Origin: Thiorhodovibrio frisius
GTDB lineage: Bacteria > Pseudomonadota > Gammaproteobacteria > Chromatiales > Chromatiaceae
Length of the DNA stretch: 64,000 nucleotides
NCBI RefSeq assembly: GCF_033954835.1
Contig: NZ_CP121471.1
Location: forward strand, 1,364,001-1,428,000
Reading direction: 5' to 3'
Position numbers and translations under genes: made by a program. Every line of letters starts with the position of its first letter. Within the stretch, counting starts at the first letter, position 1. Shown piece by piece: positions 1 through 9,172 of this stretch. Under the pieces are notes generated by a model. The model saw only the letters and a list, made by a program, of their open reading frames with translations, was not told the DNA's origin and did no database searches.

Positions 1-987
1 ATCGACCAGGCGCGGGCAGAGATTGCGGAACTTAAGGCCAGTATCGAGAGCGAGAACAATCGCCAGCAGTCCGATCAGCTGGCGCTTGAGCAAGAGCAGC
101 AGCTACTTGATCTGGCTGGTCAGAGCGTGGAACGTCAGCAGCGCTTGAAAACGCAGAAGGTCGGTGCCGAGCAATCGCTCGACGAGGCCATGCAGCAGCA
201 GGCGCAACAGGCGTTGTCGGTGTCCAATCGCAAGATGAGTATTGCCGATCACCCCAACCGGCTGCGCGGTCTGCAAGCCAAGCTGGCCAGTGCCCAAGCG
301 CGACTCGATCAGCTCGAGCTAGAGTACGAGCGTGCCAGTTTGAGCGCACCTTACGATGGTGTGATCGCCAATGTGGAGGTCACGGCCGGCGATCAGGTCT
401 CGCGCGGTGAGGTGCTGCTGATGCTCTATGCCCGCTCAAGCCTTGAGGTGCGTGCGCGCATTCCGGCCCCTTACCAGGACGAGATTCTCGCTGCCATGAA
501 CGCGGGCAAGACCCTGTCGGCCTCAGCACAGGTCGCCGGCGCCGAGGTTGCGCTGCGTCTTGGGCGATTGGATGGCGAGGCGCAGGCGAGTGGTATCGAC
601 GGATTGTTTCAGGTGCAGAGCAATGCCGATTTGCTTCGTATCGGCCAGCTACTGACGCTGCGCCTGGCGCGCGGCGCGCAAAGTGATGCGGTGGCCTTGC
701 CGATGGCGGCCGTTTATGGCGGCGAGCGGGTGTATGAGATACAGACGCAGCCGCCGGAGACCCAAACCGATGGTGCGAAGACGGGCGACGAACAGCAGGC
801 CGAGAAGCCCGCCGAGCCCACACTGCGCATGCGCTCGGTCGATATCGACATGCTCGGTACTCGCCGAGGTGCCGATGGCCGCGAACTGGCCCTGGTGCGC
901 TCGCCCGAACTAACCGCTGGAGACCGCGTCGTAATCACCCATTTGCCCAATGCCATTGATGGCCTGCGGGTGGAGGTTGTGCAGTGA
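1..987 (+). CDS. RND efflux periplasmic adaptor (HlyD/MFP family), 5' partial
   Basis: The reading frame is open from base 1, so the N-terminus (signal/lipid anchor, first half of the hairpin) lies outside the window. The visible part starts in a Gln/Glu/Ala-rich coiled coil (residues about 1-110 of the fragment). A lipoyl-like stretch follows (YDGVIANVEVTAGDQVSRGEVLLML), then the beta-barrel and membrane-proximal domains. Such adaptors link an inner-membrane RND pump to an outer-membrane channel in the periplasm. The stop overlaps the GTG start of the permease by 4 nt, so the two are translationally coupled and belong to one operon. The substrate cannot be told from sequence. A C-terminal acidic/Gln/Thr insertion (PETQTDGAKTGDEQQAEKP) looks low-complexity. 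Confidence 0.88.
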   Translation: MDQARAEIAELKASIESENNRQQSDQLALEQEQQLLDLAGQSVERQQRLKTQKVGAEQSLDEAMQQQAQQALSVSNRKMSIADHPNRLRGLQAKLASAQARLDQLELEYERASLSAPYDGVIANVEVTAGDQVSRGEVLLMLYARSSLEVRARIPAPYQDEILAAMNAGKTLSASAQVAGAEVALRLGRLDGEAQASGIDGLFQVQSNADLLRIGQLLTLRLARGAQSDAVALPMAAVYGGERVYEIQTQPPETQTDGAKTGDEQQAEKPAEPTLRMRSVDIDMLGTRRGADGRELALVRSPELTAGDRVVITHLPNAIDGLRVEVVQ

Positions 988-3900
988 GCGCCTCCGGGCA
1001 GGACGCGCCCAAGGGTCAGGGCGCTCCCATGGGTCACAAGTCGGATCTGATCGGGCTTTTTGCCCATCACAAGGTCGCGGCAAATTTGCTCATGGTCATC
1101 ATGCTGATGACCGGCATTTTCGCGATCGACCGGTTGAACGTGCAGTTCTTCCCAAGCTTCGATCTCGACATCATCACGGTGCGGGTGGTCTGGACCGGGG
1201 CCAGTGCCGAGGACATTGAGGACGGCATCACTAATCCGCTCGAGCAGCGGCTGCGCACCCTCGATAACCTCGACAAAATGACCTCGACCTCCAGTCAGGG
1301 GCTTTCCTCCATCACCCTGGAGTTCAAAGAGGGCACCGACCCGCTGCTGGCGCTCGATCAGGTGCGCCGATTTGTCGATGAGTTTCGTAATTTTCCCCAG
1401 GATGCCCAGAAGCCCGAGGTGGCCCTGGTCACGCGCTACGAGCAGGTCGCGCGACTGCTAATTACTGGCCCCGACTCGCCGGCTGAGCTGCGCCAACTCG
1501 CGCGGCGGTTCGAGACCGAGCTGATTGATCGCGGCATCGACAAGGTCGATATCAACGGCCTGCCCGAGGAAGAAATCAGCATCGAGATCGATAGCGCGCA
1601 GCTCGAAGAACTCGACCTGGGCCTTGCGCAGATCGGCGACCGGGTGGCAGCCTTCAGTCGCGACCTGCCGGCCGGCGCGATCGGGCGCGGCGAGGGCGCG
1701 CGCGAACTGCGCAGCCTCGATAAGCGCCGCGATCCGCTGGAGTTTGCCAATGTGCCGGTGGTGACAGAGGCCGACCTGCGGGTGAACCTGGGCGATATTG
1801 CCGAGGTGGAGCGCCGCCCAAGGGACGGCAGCGTGGAACTTAGCTATCGCGAGCAGCCAGCGGTGGAATTGATTGTGCAGCGTGCAGAGGCGGGGGACTC
1901 CCTGGCGGCCGCGAAGGTGTTCGATCAATGGCTACAGGACGCGCGCGCAAGCCTCACCCCGGGGGTAGAGCTGCAAGCCTACGATCAGTCCTGGACGCTG
2001 ATCCGCGACCGCATCATGCTGCTGGTCAATAACGGGCTGGGTGGCTTGATCCTGGTGGTGGCGATTCTCTATCTGTTCCTCACCGGGCGGGTGGCCTTCT
2101 GGGTCGCCTGGGGTATTCCGGTGTCCTTTGCCGCGACCCTGTTCATCATGCTGCTGACTGGTGGCAGCATTAATATGATCAGCATGCTGGCGCTGATTAT
2201 GGCGCTGGGTATCATTGTTGACGATGCCATTGTGGTTGGTGAGGACGCGCTCGCCCATTACCAGATGGGCGAGGACCCCTTGCTCGCGGCCGAGGGCGGT
2301 GCGCGGCGCATGATGGCGCCGGTCGTGGCCTCCTCGCTCACCACCATTGCGTCGTTTCTGCCGCTGATGCTGGTCGGCGGTCGCATCGGCAACATCCTGA
2401 TCGCCATCCCCTCGGTGATCATCGCCGTCATCATCGCTTCCCTGGTGGAGAGTTTTCTGGTTCTGCCAGGGCATCTGCGCCATGCTTTCGTGCATTCGCA
2501 CAAGATGAAACCCAATTCCATTCGCGCGCATCTCGACCGCGCCTTCGATCGGTTTCGCGATCAGGTGTTCCGCCCGATCGCGACCTTTTCCATTCATCAT
2601 CGCTTCGCGACCATCGCCAGCGCTTTGGCGTTGCTGATTCTGGCCATCGGTCTGGTGGCCGGCGGGCGCATCAGCTTTACCTTTTTCCCCACGCCCGAGC
2701 CGCAGGTCATCTACGCCAATGCCACCTTTGCTGCCGGCACCCCGCGCGAGACCGTCGACCGGTTTCTTAACCATCTCGAGGAGCAGCTGTACCAGGCCGA
2801 GCAGTCGCTCGACGCCGGCCGGCTGATCAACCTGGCGGTGACTTATCACGGCACCAAGGCCGGACCTGGCGCGCGCGCAGCGGCCGATCAACTCGGTGCC
2901 ATTCAGGTCGAGCTGCTGCCACCCGATGAGCGCGAGGTACGCAACCCTGAGTTCATCCGCGCCTGGCGAAAGCATCTTGACATGCCCGCCGGGCTTGAGC
3001 ATTTGACCATCACCTCGCGCCGGGTTGGCCCGCCGGGGCGGGATCTCACCATCCGCCTGACCGGCAACAATCCTGAGCAACTCAAGAGCGCGGCGCTGGA
3101 CCTGTCGGAAACTCTGTCTGGCGTGCCGGGCGTACTCGAAGTGGAGGACGACATGGCCTATGGCCGCGAGCAATTGGTCTATTCGCTCACTCCGGCGGGC
3201 GAGGCGCTCGGGCTCACGGTGGCGGATCTCGGGAACCAATTGCGCACCGCCTACGACGGACGCCTGGTGCAGATTTTTCAAGATGGCTCCGACGAGGTCG
3301 AGGTGCGGGTGCGCCTGCCGGCGGTCGAGCGCGACAGTCTGGTGAGTCTCTATCGGCTGAACATCCGCACGCCCGATGGACAGTCGGTTCCGCTCACCGC
3401 CGTGGCCGACTGGCGCGCGCGTCAGGGCTTTGAGGTGCTGCGCCATGCCGAGGGCAAGCTGGCGGTTGAAGTCACGGCCGACGTGAATACCGAAAGTGCC
3501 AATACCGACCTTGTCGTCGCTGCGCTTGAGGAGGGCACCCTGCCCGAGCTGGCGCGCACCCACGGCATCAGCTACTCCTTTGAGGGGCGCTCGGCCGATC
3601 AGCGCGAGACTCTGGGCGACATGCGCAAGGGTGCCCTGCTAGGGTTGATGCTCATCTACATTATTCTTGCCTGGGTCTTTGCATCCTACGGCTGGCCGCT
3701 GGTGGTGATGACGGCGATTCCCTTTGGCATCAGTGGCGCCTTTTTCGGCCACTGGATCATGGGCATGGACCTCACCATCCTGTCGCTCTTTGGCATGTTT
3801 GGCCTTTCCGGCATCGTGGTGAATGATTCCATCATCCTGGTCAGCTTCTACCAGCGCCTGCGCGCCGAGGGCATGGCAGTCACGGAAGCACTCATCGAGG

Positions 3901-4148
3901 CCTCCTGTCAGCGCTTGCGCGCCGTGCTGCTCACTTCGCTCACCACCATCGCCGGCCTCACGCCGCTTCTGTTCGAGCACTCCTACCAGGCCCAATTCCT
4001 CATCCCCATGGCCACCTCCATCGCCTTCGGGCTGGCCTTCTCGACCCTGCTGGTGCTGCTCGGCATTCCAGCACTGCTGTCGCTGCACGAGAGCATCCAT
4101 CACGGCCTGATCCGGCTACGCGAGCAATGGAACGCCAGGCTGGCCTGA
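984..4148 (+). CDS. RND efflux transporter permease (AcrB/HAE family)
   Basis: The protein has 1054 aa, the usual length for an HAE-RND permease. It has twelve predicted membrane segments in the classic 1+5 / 1+5 layout with two large periplasmic loops. The TM4 motif GIIVDDAIVVGED carries the paired Asp residues used for proton relay. The second half repeats it as FGLSGIVVNDSIILVSF, as in divergent MexF/AcrB relatives of unknown substrate. The GTG start at 984 gives the 4-nt overlap with the adaptor. An ATG at 1029 (MGHKSDLIGLF) is a possible alternative because residues 1-15 are not conserved-looking. It works in the inner membrane with the adaptor to export a drug, lipid or metal-type substrate. 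Confidence 0.92.
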   Translation: MSASGQDAPKGQGAPMGHKSDLIGLFAHHKVAANLLMVIMLMTGIFAIDRLNVQFFPSFDLDIITVRVVWTGASAEDIEDGITNPLEQRLRTLDNLDKMTSTSSQGLSSITLEFKEGTDPLLALDQVRRFVDEFRNFPQDAQKPEVALVTRYEQVARLLITGPDSPAELRQLARRFETELIDRGIDKVDINGLPEEEISIEIDSAQLEELDLGLAQIGDRVAAFSRDLPAGAIGRGEGARELRSLDKRRDPLEFANVPVVTEADLRVNLGDIAEVERRPRDGSVELSYREQPAVELIVQRAEAGDSLAAAKVFDQWLQDARASLTPGVELQAYDQSWTLIRDRIMLLVNNGLGGLILVVAILYLFLTGRVAFWVAWGIPVSFAATLFIMLLTGGSINMISMLALIMALGIIVDDAIVVGEDALAHYQMGEDPLLAAEGGARRMMAPVVASSLTTIASFLPLMLVGGRIGNILIAIPSVIIAVIIASLVESFLVLPGHLRHAFVHSHKMKPNSIRAHLDRAFDRFRDQVFRPIATFSIHHRFATIASALALLILAIGLVAGGRISFTFFPTPEPQVIYANATFAAGTPRETVDRFLNHLEEQLYQAEQSLDAGRLINLAVTYHGTKAGPGARAAADQLGAIQVELLPPDEREVRNPEFIRAWRKHLDMPAGLEHLTITSRRVGPPGRDLTIRLTGNNPEQLKSAALDLSETLSGVPGVLEVEDDMAYGREQLVYSLTPAGEALGLTVADLGNQLRTAYDGRLVQIFQDGSDEVEVRVRLPAVERDSLVSLYRLNIRTPDGQSVPLTAVADWRARQGFEVLRHAEGKLAVEVTADVNTESANTDLVVAALEEGTLPELARTHGISYSFEGRSADQRETLGDMRKGALLGLMLIYIILAWVFASYGWPLVVMTAIPFGISGAFFGHWIMGMDLTILSLFGMFGLSGIVVNDSIILVSFYQRLRAEGMAVTEALIEASCQRLRAVLLTSLTTIAGLTPLLFEHSYQAQFLIPMATSIAFGLAFSTLLVLLGIPALLSLHESIHHGLIRLREQWNARLA

Positions 4149-4175
4149 TGTTCGTTCTGGGCCCGATCAATCACC

Positions 4176-5504
4176 TCAGTCTTCGGCATCTGCCCGCAAC
4201 TGGCGCTCAAGCAGTTCAACCGGGTGTAGCACGGGGATCGCCAGACCGGCGTTCGCCAGTCCGCTAGCGAGATGCAAGGCGCAGCCAGTGTTGGTGGTGA
4301 GCAGATAGTCCGGTTGCAGGGTGCGCAGGGCCCCGAGCTTGGGTTCGAGCAGCGCTAAGGCGGTGTGTGAATGCTCGATTAGATAGGTGCCAGCCGCGCC
4401 GCAGCAACTGTCGTTGCCTGGCAAGGGCTGGACATCGAGCGCGGGAATCCGCCCGAGCAGCTGGTAGATCGCGCTGGCGCCTCCGGGCAGTAGGCGCTGC
4501 GAGCAGGGTTCATGCACCAATACCCGGGCTGACAGGGGGCGTGGCCTGGCCTGGGCCAGAGCCTGTGAATTGGCCAGAAACGCGCAAATCTCCTGCGCGC
4601 TTATGGCCTCGCTGGTCTGTAATTCCAGCATGCAGGCGCTGGAGAAGCCAATGACCCTGCGCTCGCCAAAGGCCTTGGCATTCACGGCTAATTGCCGATT
4701 TGCAGCCGCGGTAAAACCATGATGGCGGTGCAGGGCACCGCAGCAGCCTTGGGCCGAAGGCTCATCGAAGGGAATGCCCAACTGCGCCAGCAGTCGGCGC
4801 GCGGCGTCGATGCTGGCGCCCTGGGTAGCGCGCGCAATGCAGCCGAGAAAAAGCCCCACAGGTGGCGCGCTGGCAGCTGTTGTCGGGGCGGATAAGTCGC
4901 TTGAGAGGGCGCGGGACGAGTCGTGCGGCGAGCTGTTTGACGAGTGTTCGGCTTGCGACGGCATTGACGCGCCTACTCGGCGCGGTGCATGCACGGCGGC
5001 GCCCAGGCGCAGCAGCAGGCTTGGCCATGACCGGCTGGAAGGGTTGGAAAGACGCCCGATGCCGGCTTTTCTTAGCAGCAACCCCAGGGGCGCGAGCAAT
5101 AGAAGCCAACGCGGCTGGCTCAACAAGTCAAGCCAGGCCAATCGCGGCCAGCGTCGCCACCAGGGGCTGCGGGCTTGGCGCAGCGTCCGGGCGCCGTCCA
5201 TCAGGCGACCAAAGTGCACCAGAGACGGGCAGGCGGCCTCGCAGGCGCGACACTCCAGGCATTGGTCGAGATGTCGCAGTAGGACCGGTGAGGCCGGCAG
5301 GGAGTCTGTCAGCCAGCCCTGAATCAAGGCAATGCGCCCGCGCGGGGATTCCGCCTCGGTGTGCTCCAGGCGAAAGGTCGGGCAGACTGGCAGGCAGTAC
5401 CCGCACTTGACGCACTGATCGGCGAGTTGTAGCAGGGTATCTGGTTCGGGCGCGGCAAGCCTAGGGGGCTGCGCGAGGAAACGGACCTGACGGGAAAGCG
5501 ACAA
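4176..5504 (-). CDS. glcF: Glycolate oxidase iron-sulfur subunit (GlcF-like)
   Basis: 442 aa. Two ferredoxin-type 4Fe-4S motifs are clear: C31xxC34xxC37xxxC41P and C82xxC85xxC88xxxC92P. Two CCG cysteine-rich domains follow (GCCGALHRHHG and SCCGAAGTY), the standard GlcF/LutA-like architecture. GlcF carries electrons from the FAD subunits GlcD/GlcE during oxidation of glycolate to glyoxylate, the photorespiratory salvage step expected in an autotroph. GlcD and GlcE are not visible here and would lie beyond the upstream tRNA or elsewhere. Residues about 165-215 are a low-complexity Ser/Ala-rich linker between the two halves. It is convergent with the RND permease, 27 nt apart. Other heterodisulfide-reductase-like CCG proteins are less likely given the length and motif order. 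Confidence 0.85.
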   Translation of the reverse strand: MSLSRQVRFLAQPPRLAAPEPDTLLQLADQCVKCGYCLPVCPTFRLEHTEAESPRGRIALIQGWLTDSLPASPVLLRHLDQCLECRACEAACPSLVHFGRLMDGARTLRQARSPWWRRWPRLAWLDLLSQPRWLLLLAPLGLLLRKAGIGRLSNPSSRSWPSLLLRLGAAVHAPRRVGASMPSQAEHSSNSSPHDSSRALSSDLSAPTTAASAPPVGLFLGCIARATQGASIDAARRLLAQLGIPFDEPSAQGCCGALHRHHGFTAAANRQLAVNAKAFGERRVIGFSSACMLELQTSEAISAQEICAFLANSQALAQARPRPLSARVLVHEPCSQRLLPGGASAIYQLLGRIPALDVQPLPGNDSCCGAAGTYLIEHSHTALALLEPKLGALRTLQPDYLLTTNTGCALHLASGLANAGLAIPVLHPVELLERQLRADAED

Positions 5505-5619
5505 GGGAGGATGTGCGGCGGATGCGGGGAGGATTTGGAGCGGATGCGGGAACGGACGTATTGGTCGGAATGGGCGCGAGATGCCCCCAGTTGGCCAGTG
5601 GCCGTTAAACTGCTATAAA

Positions 5620-5696
5620 TGGCGCGCCCGGCAGGATTCGAACCTGCGACCCCAGCCTTCGGAGGGCTGTACTCTATCCAACTGAGCTACGGGCGC
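5620..5696 (-). tRNA. tRNA-Arg(CCG)
   Basis: Read on the minus strand, this gives a full cloverleaf of 77 nt. The acceptor GCGCCCG pairs with CGGGCGC. The D-arm is GCTC...GAGT. The anticodon stem CAGCC/GGCTG encloses the loop CTCCGAA (anticodon CCG). The T-arm is GCAGG-TTCGAAT-CCTGC, followed by discriminator G and an encoded CCA (5620-5622). It stands alone between glcF and the bacteriophytochrome gene. Confidence 0.95.
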
Positions 5697-5917
5697 GTTG
5701 TGTGGCCCGTTGTACGAGCCGATTGGCAAAGCATAGCGAGACCTTAGTGTTGGCGGCAGGTGAAATTTTGCGCCGTCTCGGGTCCATCTCAATGCTCGCT
5801 CGCTATTATGTGATCTGACGCTGTTGCTGTCCATGCTTTCTTGTCGTGGCCTGATAATATGACTGAGTTTAACCAAATGCCGAGGTTTCGCCGGTTTCGC
5901 CGGAGGGGGTAAAGCGA

Positions 5918-8900
5918 ATGACTGTCGATACCGAGGTGGCGCAAGCGCCACTGGATTTAAGTGTTTGTGAAGCGGAGCCTATTCATCTCGCGGGCGCGAT
6001 TCAACCGCATGGGGTCCTTCTGGCCCTGACCATCGATGGGCTTGAGATCGTTCAGGCCACGCCCAGCTGTCGGCAGCATCTGGGCATTGAAGTCGCCGAT
6101 TTGCTCGGACGCCCCCTTGCCGATGCGCTGGGGATGGCCTTGGTGGACCTGGTGCGTGAGGGGTCCAGGTGTTTTCGCTGCCAGCCAACGGAGCCTGTGT
6201 CCTTTCGCTGGACAGTGCCGAGTGCAGCAGAGGGTGCGGCGGCTGAATTCACCGGCTATGTGCACGAGGCATCGACGACCGAGGGGTGGGGTCTGCTGGT
6301 GCTTGAGCTGTTGCCTGTGCTGGAACAAGACCTGGAGCTTGGGGATGCGCTTGGCGAAGCGGTGCGCGGCTTTCAGCCGGTGCGCGTGCAGGCTGAGCTG
6401 GATAAAAAATTGCAAACCGCAGCCGAGCTGTTTCGGCGTTTAACCGGCTATGACCGGGTGATGATCTACCGCTTTGATGAGCTGGACTGGCACGGCGAGG
6501 TGGTGGCCGAGTCCAAGACGTCTGCGCTCTCGCCTTATCTTGGTCTGCATTTTCCCGCCTCGGACATTCCGGCGCAGGCGCGGCATCTGTACGTGGTGAA
6601 CCGCACCCGAGTGATTGTCGATGCCAACTATGTGCCTTCGCCACTGATGGCCAGCGCCAAGGCGCCTGAGTCCTTATCGCTCGATCTGTCGCTCAGCCTG
6701 CTGCGCAGCGTCTCACCCGTGCATCGGGAATATATGCGCAACATGGGCGTGGCGGCCTCGCTGACACTGTCTTTGCTGCGTGATGGCGAGCTCTGGGGGC
6801 TCATTGCCTGTCATCATCGCAGCCCGCGTCCCATCTCGCTTGAGGTGCGCGAAATTGCCGACTGGATGGCGCAGGATCTCTCCACCCAGATCACCCTGAG
6901 CGAACAAAACCGCCGCCGCCGCGAGCGCGCGAACCTGAAACAATGTCGTGAACAGGTGTTGCAGGCCATGCGCCAGGGCGCGCGCCTGACCGATGTGGTG
7001 CGCGGTCCGGGGCGGGAGGATCTGCTGTGCGCGGTTGATGCCGATGGTGTCGCACTGGTGCGTGGCCGGGAGGTGGTGCTGGGCGGGCAGTCGCCGCCCG
7101 AATCCCAGGTGCTGGAGATTCTGGAGCGACTGCGCGAGCTGCGCCCCGCTGAGATGTCTCCGCTGTTCGTGACCGACTGTCTGAGCGAGCATCTGCCGGA
7201 CATGGCCGCTTGGGCGGGGCAGGCCGCCGGGGTGGCCATGCTCTCGTTCGACGCGGTCAGCCAGCTGACGCTGCTGTGGTTTCGCGGTGAACAGTTGCGC
7301 AAAATCACCTGGGGCGGGGATCCGGACAAGGCGGCGGAGTTGAGCAATGACGGGCGCATCAATCCACGTAAATCGTTTGAACAATGGAGCCAGACGGTGC
7401 GTTTTCACAGCCACCGCTGGTGGTTGGCGCAACGCCAGTCGGCGCTCGAACTGGGCGGGCTGATCGACATCGAGTTGCGCAAGGATGCCGAGGAACGTCT
7501 GCACCGTACCGAGATTGTCCTTAAGGCGGCGATCGAAACCATCGGCGAGGGCTTTGTGGTTTACGACGCGCAGGACCGCCTGGTGCATTGCAACCGGGAG
7601 TATCGCAATCTCTATCGGACCTCGGCGCCTGTTCTCGAACCGGGGCGGAGTTTTGAGGAAATCCTCCGCTATGGCCTCGCGCGCGGGCAATACCCCGAGG
7701 CGGTCGGACGCGAGGAAGAATGGCTTAAGGACCGGCTGCGCGAGCATCATAAGGACAGCTCCGAGATCTTGCAGCAGCTTGATGATGATCGCTGGCTCAA
7801 GGTGCGGGAGCGGCGCACGCCCGATGGTTTTCATGTCGGGATTCGGGTTGATGTTACCGAATTGCATCAGGCCCGATTGGCGGCAGAGTCGGCCAATATT
7901 GCAAAAAGCCGCTTCGTGGCCACCATCAGTCACGAAATTCGCACACCGCTCAATGGCATTACGGGCATGGCACAATTGCTGGCGCGCCCGGATATCAATG
8001 ATGCCGAGCGAGTCGACTACGCCAACACGCTACTAAATTCAAGCAAATCCCTGCTGGCGCTGCTGAACGACATTCTTGATCTGTCAAAGGTTGAAGCCGG
8101 AAAACTCAAGATCGATGCCGTGCACTTCAAGCCGGCTATTCTGCTGCGTGAATTGCACTGGCTGTTTTCAGAATCGGTGAGAGATAAGGGGTTGACCTAC
8201 ACTGTGGTCTGGAATGACGACAGCCCTGGTCGCTTCTATCGCGCCGACGCGCATCGGCTGCGACAGATGCTCATCAATTTGGTGAACAACGCGATCAAGT
8301 TCACGGTGGCTGGCTTTGTTCGCATTGAAGGGCGGGAGTTGCCTCCCGCCGATACCCCGGTGAGCCAGCCCGATAGCCGCAAGCCGCTATTGGAGTTTGC
8401 CGTGGTTGACAGTGGTCCGGGGATTCCGGCGGATCGGCAGCGGGAGCTGTTTCAGCCGTTCTCGCAGATTGGTAGTTCTACCGCCCGGCTTTATGGCGGC
8501 ACAGGGTTGGGCTTGTCTATCGTCAAGCGGCTTGCGCGGCTCATGGGTGGCGAGGCCGGTGTGGAGAGCGAAGAAGGGCAGGGCGCGCGCTTCTGGTTGC
8601 GGATACCGGCTGAGCGGGTGAGCGAAGCTGACGCGCCGCCGTTAACCCGGGCCGAGGAGCGCGGGCAGCACCTGGTCGGGTCAGCATCTGCTGAAAGCCG
8701 ACCGAATACATCCCAACCAAAGACGAGTGCTAAGCCCCAACCTGGCAGGGAGCGCCCGACATTGAAAACCGGCGCGTCGTCCGACACCCTGATTTTCGTT
8801 GTTGATGACGAGCCGACTAACCGTAAGCTCATGCGCGCGCTTTTGAGCAAGCTCAATTTCAGCGTGGTCGAGGCCGATAATGGTCAGCAGTGTGTGGACC

Positions 8901-9163
8901 GGCTCAACGCGGGGCTGGCTCCGGATGTCATTTTGATGGACTGCCGGATGCCCGAGTTGGACGGTTACCAGGCCACGCAGGCGATTCGTGCAGCTGAGCA
9001 GGAGAAGGCGTGCCCGCGCGTGCCGGTCATTGCGCTCACCGCAGCCGCCTATGCAGAAGATCGTGAGCGGGCAATGGCGGCCGGCATGGATGACATGCTG
9101 GCCAAGCCGGTGATGTTTGAGGAGCTGAGCGACAAACTGGCCGAGTGGCTCGCGAAAGCCTGA
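5918..9163 (+). CDS. bphP: Bacteriophytochrome hybrid histidine kinase (PAS-GAF-PHY-PAS-HisKA-HATPase-REC)
   Basis: 1081 aa. The conserved biliverdin-attachment cysteine is Cys17 (LSVC17EAEPIHLAG), followed by the PAS knot AIQPHG. The GAF domain has the FPASDIP signature and the VAASLTLSLL/IACHH pocket residues. The PHY tongue has the PRxSF motif (NPRKSF). A second PAS follows (EGFVVYDAQDRLVHCN). The kinase has an H-box with His672 (ISHEIRTPLNG), N-box NLVNNAIKF and G-boxes DSGPGIP and GGTGLGLSI. The C-terminal receiver has DDE, phospho-acceptor Asp1008 (LMDCRMPE) and LAKP. It is a red/far-red light sensor that autophosphorylates in the cytoplasm. A strong SD (GGAGGGGG) lies about 8 nt upstream of the ATG. 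It is convergent with a second phytochrome-like gene only 9 nt away. Confidence 0.95.
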   Translation: MTVDTEVAQAPLDLSVCEAEPIHLAGAIQPHGVLLALTIDGLEIVQATPSCRQHLGIEVADLLGRPLADALGMALVDLVREGSRCFRCQPTEPVSFRWTVPSAAEGAAAEFTGYVHEASTTEGWGLLVLELLPVLEQDLELGDALGEAVRGFQPVRVQAELDKKLQTAAELFRRLTGYDRVMIYRFDELDWHGEVVAESKTSALSPYLGLHFPASDIPAQARHLYVVNRTRVIVDANYVPSPLMASAKAPESLSLDLSLSLLRSVSPVHREYMRNMGVAASLTLSLLRDGELWGLIACHHRSPRPISLEVREIADWMAQDLSTQITLSEQNRRRRERANLKQCREQVLQAMRQGARLTDVVRGPGREDLLCAVDADGVALVRGREVVLGGQSPPESQVLEILERLRELRPAEMSPLFVTDCLSEHLPDMAAWAGQAAGVAMLSFDAVSQLTLLWFRGEQLRKITWGGDPDKAAELSNDGRINPRKSFEQWSQTVRFHSHRWWLAQRQSALELGGLIDIELRKDAEERLHRTEIVLKAAIETIGEGFVVYDAQDRLVHCNREYRNLYRTSAPVLEPGRSFEEILRYGLARGQYPEAVGREEEWLKDRLREHHKDSSEILQQLDDDRWLKVRERRTPDGFHVGIRVDVTELHQARLAAESANIAKSRFVATISHEIRTPLNGITGMAQLLARPDINDAERVDYANTLLNSSKSLLALLNDILDLSKVEAGKLKIDAVHFKPAILLRELHWLFSESVRDKGLTYTVVWNDDSPGRFYRADAHRLRQMLINLVNNAIKFTVAGFVRIEGRELPPADTPVSQPDSRKPLLEFAVVDSGPGIPADRQRELFQPFSQIGSSTARLYGGTGLGLSIVKRLARLMGGEAGVESEEGQGARFWLRIPAERVSEADAPPLTRAEERGQHLVGSASAESRPNTSQPKTSAKPQPGRERPTLKTGASSDTLIFVVDDEPTNRKLMRALLSKLNFSVVEADNGQQCVDRLNAGLAPDVILMDCRMPELDGYQATQAIRAAEQEKACPRVPVIALTAAAYAEDRERAMAAGMDDMLAKPVMFEELSDKLAEWLAKA

Positions 9164-9172
9164 TGGTGGGGC

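Noticed and set aside
1932-3563. 543-aa open frame on the minus strand
   Set aside because: It lies entirely opposite the RND permease, has His/Gln/Arg-rich shadow composition and no recognisable domain.
6713-7975. 420-aa open frame on the minus strand
   Set aside because: Shadow of the bacteriophytochrome gene, with no family-like motifs.
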